Assembly (NCBI GenBank): GCA_016188625.1
Contig: JACPHL010000068.1
Span: 1 to 5,560 of the forward strand
Length of the DNA stretch: 5,560 nt
From: Candidatus Rokuibacteriota bacterium
Lineage (GTDB): Bacteria > Methylomirabilota > Methylomirabilia > Rokubacteriales > JACPHL01
Reading direction: 5' to 3'
How positions within the stretch are numbered: position 1 is the stretch's first letter; every line of letters starts with the position of its first letter. The notes beneath the pieces were generated by a model, which had not been told where the DNA came from, did not search any database, and saw nothing but the letters and a program-made list of their open reading frames with translations. Below are positions 1 through 4,165 of this stretch, piece after piece. A program made the position numbers and the translations under genes.

Positions 1-5
1 CGATG

Positions 6-19
6 CCTCCCCCGGGAGG
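6..19 (+). promoter_or_regulatory. Shine-Dalgarno-containing small hairpin ahead of the SirB1-like gene
   Basis: CCTCC at 6-10 is complementary to GGAGG at 15-19 with a four-base loop. GGAGG is part of the ribosome-binding tract for the GTG at 29. Pairing would partly hide it, although a second purine run (21-27) remains free. The pairing is seen in the sequence; any regulatory effect is inference, and the sequence further upstream is outside the window. Confidence 0.3.
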
Positions 20-28
20 GGGTGAGGC

Positions 29-862
29 GTGATCGACGAGGCCCTCGAGCGCTTCGGGGAGCTGGTCCGGCGTCACGCGGAAGACCTCGACCTCGCCGAG
101 GGGGCGCTCCTGATCGCCCAAACCGAGTACTCGGACCTCGAGGTCGAGCGCTATCTCGGTCGCCTCGACCGGATGGCCGAGGAGGCCCGAGCCGGCCTCC
201 GGGGCGGCCAGGAGCCCGCGGCAGCGCTCCGGCGGCTCCACGTCTACCTCTTCGAGGAGCAGGGGTTCCGCGGGAACAGCGAGGAGTACTACGATCCCAG
301 GAACAGCTTCCTCAACGACGTCCTCGATCGAAAGACCGGCATCCCCATCACCCTGTCGGTGGTCTACATGGAGCTGGGCCGTCGCCTCGGGCTCACGATT
401 CGAGGGATCGGACTCCCAGGTCATTTTATGGTTGAATGGCAAGGAGATACTGAACGGCTTCTCATCGATCCCTTTAACCGAGGCGCGATCCTGGACGCCC
501 AGGAGTGCCAGGCCCTGGTCGCTCGCGTCATGGACCGACCGATCGAGCTCGGGCCCGAGCACTTCCGGTCGGTCGGCAAGCGGCAGATCCTGGCCCGGAT
601 GCTCCTCAACCTGAAGGGGATCTGGTTCAGCCGGCAGGAGTGGGGGAAGGCCCTCGCAATCGTGGAGCGGCTGCTCCTCCTCGCCCCGGCGGCCCTCGGC
701 GAGGTGCGGGACCGGGGGATCATCCACGCCCGGCTCGGAACATGGGTCGCGGCCGTCCGCGACCTCGAGGCGTACCTCCGGGCCCGGCCGGAGGCCCCCG
801 ACGCCGAGACCGTCCGCCACCACCTGCGGACTGTCCGTCAAGCCCTGGCCTCCCGGAACTGA
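29..862 (+). CDS. SirB1-family protein: transglutaminase-like domain with C-terminal TPR-like helices
   Basis: The 277-aa product has the signature of the SirB1 (E. coli YchA) family. Residues 1-75 are helical. The block at 80-99 contains RGN, YYDPRNS and FLNDVL; GIPITLS is at 104-110; GIGLPGHFMV is at 126-135; LLIDPFN is at 144-150. The last ~90 residues (LLNLKGIW at 192-199, then amphipathic helices) look like tetratricopeptide repeats. The fold is that of the transglutaminase core: His132 and Asp147 fit two catalytic positions, but the expected nucleophilic Cys appears to be Ser110, so peptidase or transglutaminase activity is doubtful. There is no signal peptide or membrane segment, so it is probably cytosolic. 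The molecular role of the family is poorly defined. The start is a GTG preceded by a purine-rich Shine-Dalgarno at 15-27. The next gene begins 10 bases after the stop, which suggests an operon. Family assignment is firm; function is not. Confidence 0.9.
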   Translation: MIDEALERFGELVRRHAEDLDLAEGALLIAQTEYSDLEVERYLGRLDRMAEEARAGLRGGQEPAAALRRLHVYLFEEQGFRGNSEEYYDPRNSFLNDVLDRKTGIPITLSVVYMELGRRLGLTIRGIGLPGHFMVEWQGDTERLLIDPFNRGAILDAQECQALVARVMDRPIELGPEHFRSVGKRQILARMLLNLKGIWFSRQEWGKALAIVERLLLLAPAALGEVRDRGIIHARLGTWVAAVRDLEAYLRARPEAPDAETVRHHLRTVRQALASRN

Positions 863-872
863 GGGCGCGCCG

Positions 873-2027
873 GTGCGGACGGCGGACGTCGTCGTCATCG
901 GCGGCGGGATCATCGGCTGCTCCATCGCCTACCACCTCCTCGCCCGGGCCGGGCGCCTCCGGGTCGTCCTCCTCGAGCGCGAGGCCGAGCTGGGGACCGG
1001 CGCCACCGCCCGGGCCACCGGCGGGATCCGCCACCAGTTCTCGAGCGCGACCCTGATCCGCCTCACCCGGCTCTCGCTCCCCGCCTTCCTCCGCTTCGAG
1101 GAGGAGTTCGGCCGCTCCGCGGACTTCGTCCCCCACGGCTATCTCTTCGTCACCGCCGAGCCCGACCGGCTCGAGGGGTACCGTCGGGCGGTCGCCCTCC
1201 AGCAGTCGCTCGGCGTGCGGAGCCGGATCCTCGCTCCGGAGGAGCTGCGCGACCTCCTCCCCCAGCTCGCCACCGCCGACCTCCTCGGCGGGAGCTTCTG
1301 CCCCGACGACGGCTCGGCCGACCCCCACGGCGCGCTCCAGGGATTCGTCACCCGGGCCCGGGCGCTCGGGCTCGAGGTCCTCACCCGCGCCGAGGTGGTC
1401 GCGATCGATCGCGAGGGGGAGCGTGTGGCAGGAGTGAGAACCGCGACCGAGCGCTACGCCGCTCCGGTCGTGATCAACGCGGCCGGCCCGTTCGCCGACC
1501 GGGTCGCCCACCTGGCCGGGGTGGAGATCCCCTCGAGGCCCTACCGCCGCCAGGTCCTGGTGGTCGAGCCGCCGCCCGAGCTGCCGGAGGTCTTCCCCCT
1601 GATCGTGGACGGGGACAGCGGCTTCTACGTCCACCGCCAGGGGAGGAGCGCCCTCGTCATGGGCGGGACCGACAAGGACAGTCGCCCCGGGACCGAGATC
1701 GCCGTGGACTGGGAGGCCTTCGAGCCGGTCCTGTCCGCCGCGGCCCGGCGGGTCCCGCCCCTGGCCGAGGCGAAGGTGATGCGCGCCTACGCCGGACTCC
1801 GCGACCTCACCCCCGACTACCACGGGATCTTGGGTCAGATCCCGGAGGTCTCCGGCTTCTACGTCGCCTGCGGCTTCTCGGGGCACGGCTTCATGCACGC
1901 CCCCGCGATCGGGCGGCTCATGGCCGAGCTGATCGTGGACGGCCGGGCCCGGAGCCTCGACCTCGCCCCGCTCTCGCCCAAGCGGTTCCGGGCCGGCCGA
2001 TCAGAGACAGAAGTCCAGATCTTCTGA
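873..2027 (+). CDS. FAD-dependent oxidoreductase, DAO family (sarcosine/glycine oxidase-like)
   Basis: The 384-aa product matches the D-amino-acid oxidase/sarcosine oxidase beta-like family in length and layout. The N-terminal Rossmann motif (VVVIGGGIIG, residues 6-15) and Glu35 at the end of strand 2 bind the ADP part of FAD. The conserved stretch GTGATARATGGIRHQF is at 41-56. INAAGPFADRVAHLAG (201-216) is the second FAD-contact region of the family. The C-terminal signature is YAGLRDLTPD (306-315) followed by CGFSGHGFMHAPAIG (333-347). Such enzymes oxidise amines or amino acids such as sarcosine, glycine or proline, passing electrons to O2 or a partner; the substrate cannot be read here. 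There is no signal peptide or membrane helix. The GTG start has GAGGG at 861-865, which overlaps the upstream TGA stop, so translation is probably coupled to the SirB1-like gene. No second (alpha, gamma or delta) subunit gene is visible. Confidence 0.9.
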   Translation: MRTADVVVIGGGIIGCSIAYHLLARAGRLRVVLLEREAELGTGATARATGGIRHQFSSATLIRLTRLSLPAFLRFEEEFGRSADFVPHGYLFVTAEPDRLEGYRRAVALQQSLGVRSRILAPEELRDLLPQLATADLLGGSFCPDDGSADPHGALQGFVTRARALGLEVLTRAEVVAIDREGERVAGVRTATERYAAPVVINAAGPFADRVAHLAGVEIPSRPYRRQVLVVEPPPELPEVFPLIVDGDSGFYVHRQGRSALVMGGTDKDSRPGTEIAVDWEAFEPVLSAAARRVPPLAEAKVMRAYAGLRDLTPDYHGILGQIPEVSGFYVACGFSGHGFMHAPAIGRLMAELIVDGRARSLDLAPLSPKRFRAGRSETEVQIF

Positions 2028-2036
2028 GCGGTAGGT
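2028..2036. other. Nine-base gap between convergent genes, no terminator seen
   Basis: The stop of the FAD oxidoreductase (2025-2027) and the stop of the uracil glycosylase/Nudix gene (2039-2037, minus strand) are separated by nine bases. No strong hairpin with a U-run is visible on either strand nearby, so the 3' ends of the two transcripts probably overlap. Confidence 0.5.
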
Positions 2037-3110
2037 TCAGCCGGAGGCGGCGAGGGCCCGGATGAGGGTGGCGTCGGCGGGCGGGAAGGGGAGGGTCGCG
2101 AGCTCCCCGGGCCGGACCCAGCGGTAGCGCTGCCCCTCCTGGGGGCGGACCCGGCTCGAGGCGAGCCGGCAGCGGAAGAAGTGGAGGCGCACCCGTCGCT
2201 CGGGGTAGGGGTGGGCGACCGCCAGCACCTCCTCCCCCACCTCGACCTCGATGGCCAGCTCCTCGCGGAGCTCCCGGCGCAGGCACGCCTCGAGCGACTC
2301 TCCGGGCCGCCGCTTCCCCCCCGGGAACTCCCAGTACCCAGGAAGGTGCTGTCCGCCCCGCCGCCGGGTGATCAGGTAGCGCCCGTTTCTGGCGATGAGG
2401 GCGGCCGCCACCTCCACCTCCGGGAGCGGCGCCGGCCGGTGGCGCGCCAGGCGCCGGAAGATCCGGAGGAGCGAGGCGCGGTAGGCGGCCCACCCCATGA
2501 AGCGGTTGGCGTTGGAAGGGTGGAGGAGGACGATCACCGTCCGGCCGCCCTGCCGGAAGCTCCGGGCGTGGTCGCGGGGAAAGCTGACTTGGCGGCCGAG
2601 GACCGCCCGCGCCGCGACCGCGCCCACGGCGACGACGATCTTCGGGTCGAGGAGCCGGAGCTCCGTCTCGAGGAAGCGGGCGCAGTTGGCGATCTCCGAG
2701 GCCCTCGGCGCGCGGTTCGCCTCCCGAGCTCCCGGCGCCTCGGGCCAGCACTTCACCGCGTTGGTGAGGAAGAAGAGATCCTCGAGGTCGAGGCCGAGCC
2801 GCCGGATCTCCCCGCGGAGGACCATCCCGGCCCGGCCGGTCCAGTGGCGGGCGTTCCGGATGCTGGCGATCCCCGGCGCCTCCCCGACGAGGACGAGCCC
2901 GGTGTCCGGGCGCCCCACGGCCTCCCAGGGGAACTTCCGGTAGCCGCAGATCGTGGGGCAGCGCGTGCAGGCCGCCACCTCCCGGTAGAGGGCTTTGATC
3001 GCGGTGGCAGCCCCGTGGGGAGGCGCCGACCCCTCGCTCCGCACGCTGCGCGGCGCACCCGCCAGTGGCTCGCCGGGCGGGGCCCCTCCTCTTTTGTCCT
3101 CCGCTCGCAT
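2037..3110 (-). CDS. Fusion protein: Fe-S uracil-DNA glycosylase domain plus MutT-like Nudix hydrolase domain
   Basis: Numbered from the ATG at 3110 the protein has 357 aa. Domain 1 (~38-220) is a family 4-like uracil-DNA glycosylase. Cys48, Cys51, Cys121 and Cys143 fit the four 4Fe-4S ligands. The uracil-pocket motif GEAPG is at 76-80, followed by HWTGRAG (89-95), NAVKCWP (117-123) and the second active-site motif HPSNANR (197-203). A few residues are inserted between the third and fourth ligands compared with typical members. A short linker leads to domain 2 (~233-357), a Nudix domain whose box runs 265-287 (G-x5-E-x7-REL-x-EE-x-A-I). Only the last Gly of the consensus is changed, to Ala, so hydrolysis of an oxidised or deaminated (d)NTP is likely. 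The frame is continuous through both domains. It lies directly downstream of mutY. The start is uncertain: a GTG at 3242 with GGAG six bases upstream would add 44 low-complexity residues and overlap mutY by 82 bases; a GTG at 3044 is also possible. Confidence 0.88.
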   Translation of the reverse strand: MRAEDKRGGAPPGEPLAGAPRSVRSEGSAPPHGAATAIKALYREVAACTRCPTICGYRKFPWEAVGRPDTGLVLVGEAPGIASIRNARHWTGRAGMVLRGEIRRLGLDLEDLFFLTNAVKCWPEAPGAREANRAPRASEIANCARFLETELRLLDPKIVVAVGAVAARAVLGRQVSFPRDHARSFRQGGRTVIVLLHPSNANRFMGWAAYRASLLRIFRRLARHRPAPLPEVEVAAALIARNGRYLITRRRGGQHLPGYWEFPGGKRRPGESLEACLRRELREELAIEVEVGEEVLAVAHPYPERRVRLHFFRCRLASSRVRPQEGQRYRWVRPGELATLPFPPADATLIRALAASG

Positions 3111-3152
3111 TCCGGCTTCCCCACCCGGCTCGCTCACGGCGGGGACCCGCGC

Positions 3153-3173
3153 CGCTCCGCTTAACGCTCCGCT
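3153..3173. repeat. Tandem pair of CGCTCCGCT at the mutY stop codon
   Basis: The nine-base unit CGCTCCGCT occurs at 3153-3161 and 3165-3173, twelve bases apart, flanking the mutY TAA stop (3163-3161 on the minus strand). A related CGCTCCGC recurs at 3035-3042 in the N-terminal coding part of the next gene. This supports the view that the junction is a repeat-rich spacer rather than conserved coding sequence. Confidence 0.4.
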
Positions 3174-3898
3174 CGGGGCCGCCGCCTCCCCACTGGGGGG
3201 GGCGTCGGAAGGGGGGCGGAGCCCCCCTCCGAGGAATCCCACGGGTAGCTCCGGCAGAAGCGGCGCATCGGACAGTCGGGGCAGCGCGGCCGCCTCGCCG
3301 TGCAGACTAGCGCCCCGAAGTCCATCAGCGCCTGGTTGAAGTCGTAGGCGCCGCCCCGCGGGATCAGGGCGGCCACCAGCTCCCAGAGGCGCTTCTGCCC
3401 TTTGAGGCGGCGCAGGCCCACCCGCCCGAGGAAGACCCGCCCGACGAGGCGCCGGACATTGGTGTCGAGGATCGGGGCGTCCCTGGCGTAGGCGAAGGCC
3501 AGGACCGCCCCCGCGGTGTAGCGGCCGATCCCCTTGAAGGCCAGGAGGGCTGCTGGGTCATCCGGGAGCTTCCCTCCGTAGCGGGCCACGGCCTCGCGCG
3601 CGATGGCGTGGAGGCGGACCGGACGGATGTTGTAGCCGAGCGGGTACCAGGTCCTCCGCACCTCCTCCACCGGGGCGCGGGCCAGCTCCTCGAGCGTCGG
3701 GTACCTGACGAGGAACTCGTGGTACTTGGGAAGGACGCGCTCGACCTGGGTCTGCTGGAGCATGATCTCCGAGACGAGGACCCGGTAGGGATCGCGGGTC
3801 TCGCGCCAGGGGAGCCTCCGCCCGTGGCGGCGGTACCAGGCGAGCAGGCGGCGCTGGAAGCGGCGGCGGCGGGCGGGATCGACGGACGGGCGGCTCAC
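3161..3898 (-). CDS. mutY: A/G-specific adenine DNA glycosylase, short form without C-terminal 8-oxoG-recognition domain
   Basis: The 245-aa product is the catalytic half of MutY, which removes adenine mispaired with 8-oxoguanine or guanine. SEIMLQQTQV (43-52) carries catalytic Glu44 and the Gln wedge. LGYN (87-90) supplies the Tyr that intercalates opposite 8-oxoG. The helix-hairpin-helix FKGIGRYTAGAV spans 121-132. ILDTNVRR (143-150) supplies catalytic Asp145. Cys199, Cys206, Cys209 and Cys215 form the exact CX6CX2CX5C 4Fe-4S loop. Full-length MutY proteins are about 350 aa; here only ~25 residues rich in Pro, Gly and Arg follow the cluster, so the Nudix-like C-terminal domain is absent. 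The GTG start at 3898 lies just before recognisable homology and has no Shine-Dalgarno, but a TATAAT box sits seven bases upstream. A TTG at 4012 would add 38 residues without family resemblance. A related thymine-mismatch glycosylase is a less likely reading. Confidence 0.93.
   Translation of the reverse strand: MSRPSVDPARRRRFQRRLLAWYRRHGRRLPWRETRDPYRVLVSEIMLQQTQVERVLPKYHEFLVRYPTLEELARAPVEEVRRTWYPLGYNIRPVRLHAIAREAVARYGGKLPDDPAALLAFKGIGRYTAGAVLAFAYARDAPILDTNVRRLVGRVFLGRVGLRRLKGQKRLWELVAALIPRGGAYDFNQALMDFGALVCTARRPRCPDCPMRRFCRSYPWDSSEGGSAPLPTPPPVGRRRPRAER
3210..3228. repeat. GC palindrome at the mutY/uracil-glycosylase junction
   Basis: Bases 3210-3217 and 3221-3228 are perfectly complementary (8-bp stem, seven pairs G-C) around a three-base loop. 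A second, smaller C4/G4 stem lies at 3188-3198. On the minus-strand transcript the stem sits inside the last codons of mutY and has no U-run after it, so it is not a classic intrinsic terminator. It may instead be a REP-like dispersed palindrome, an attenuator, or an mRNA-stabilising stem between the two repair genes. The sequence encodes the low-complexity MutY tail (around residues 223-228). Confidence 0.5.
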
Positions 3899-3904
3899 GC
3901 CGCC

Positions 3905-3910
3905 ATTATA
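3905..3910 (-). promoter_or_regulatory. Perfect -10 box (TATAAT) for mutY, implying a leaderless transcript
   Basis: On the minus strand TATAAT occupies 3910-3905, followed by six bases and then the mutY GTG at 3898. Transcription normally starts about seven bases after the -10 box, which is at or next to the GTG. No Shine-Dalgarno lies in between. At 17-base spacing the -35 position reads GGAGCC, which is a poor match, so an activator or a different sigma factor might be needed. The box is seen directly; its promoter function and the leaderless start are inference. Confidence 0.45.
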
Positions 3911-3970
3911 GCCGACCCCGTCGAGCGGGCTCCTGGAGGTGCGGTTGTGAGCGGCTAGGGCGATCTGCTC

Positions 3971-3996
3971 TTGACAGCTGTGCATGATTTTTGCAC
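3971..3996 (+). promoter_or_regulatory. TTGACA hexamer overlapping a palindrome and an inverted repeat: candidate operator/promoter
   Basis: A consensus -35 hexamer TTGACA (3971-3976) overlaps the perfect palindrome ACAGCTGT (3974-3981), which abuts GTGCA-N7-TGCAC (3980-3996). A promoter element overlaid by dyad symmetry is the usual look of a repressor or activator site serving the kinase gene, the mutY gene, or both. No good -10 box follows, so this is a candidate only. Confidence 0.25.
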
Positions 3997-4152
3997 TGTA
4001 TGTCCAACGCAAGCAGTGGTCCTCGGGGGTTCCGACTGGCGGGATAAAGGTTCAAGCAAGATAACAAGAGGTCAGACGCAAACAAAAGGATTGGCGAAGT
4101 AAAAACCACAGGGTCTGTCAGCGTCTCGCGCGCTTTTGAGGGGTCTACCGGC

Positions 4153-4157
4153 GGAGG
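4153..4157 (+). promoter_or_regulatory. Shine-Dalgarno GGAGG fixing the kinase start
   Basis: GGAGG lies eight bases before the GTG at 4166 and decides this start over the in-frame TTG at 4136, which has no ribosome-binding site. The frame is closed by a TAA at 4100-4102. Confidence 0.7.
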
Positions 4158-4165
4158 CGGAAATC

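Larger units (their letters stand above)
3899..4165. other. Divergent intergenic region between mutY and the sensor kinase
   Basis: This 267-base stretch contains no supportable gene. Bases 3961-4140 are about 51% GC (92 of 180 counted), well below the flanking genes, as expected for a promoter region. It holds the mutY -10 box at its left end, a plus-strand TTGACA (3971-3976), an eight-base palindrome ACAGCTGT (3974-3981) and an inverted repeat GTGCA/TGCAC (3980-3984 and 3992-3996). The TTGACA has only a poor -10 (CACTGT) at 17-base spacing. The kinase promoter probably lies here, but I cannot place it with confidence. Confidence 0.5.

Noticed and set aside
720-1898. 392-codon open frame on the minus strand opposite the FAD oxidoreductase
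   Set aside because: It mirrors the codon pattern of a GC-rich gene, its product is low-complexity with no family resemblance, and the plus-strand gene has clear motifs.
2753-3124. Second minus-strand frame (123 codons) over the start of the uracil glycosylase, considered as a frameshifted part
   Set aside because: The glycosylase frame is unbroken through both domains, and this frame encodes only low-complexity sequence.
2181-3164. 327-codon plus-strand frame opposite the uracil glycosylase/Nudix gene
   Set aside because: Product is a Pro/Arg/Gly/Glu-rich shadow without domains; the minus-strand gene shows full active-site motifs.
3210-3228. Intrinsic terminator for mutY
   Set aside because: The stem lies before the mutY stop codon and no U-run follows on the transcript.
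3111-3242. Start of the uracil glycosylase/Nudix protein at the GTG at 3242
   Set aside because: It has a good GGAG, but needs an 82-base overlap with mutY and adds 44 low-complexity residues over a palindrome; kept as an alternative only.
3899-4012. N-terminal extension of MutY from a TTG at 4012
   Set aside because: The 38 extra residues do not resemble MutY, lie in AT-richer intergenic-type sequence, and would place the TATAAT box inside the gene.
4021-4065. tRNA-like GGTTCAAG resembling a T-loop
   Set aside because: The flanking bases cannot form the T-arm stem and no anticodon or acceptor arms are found.
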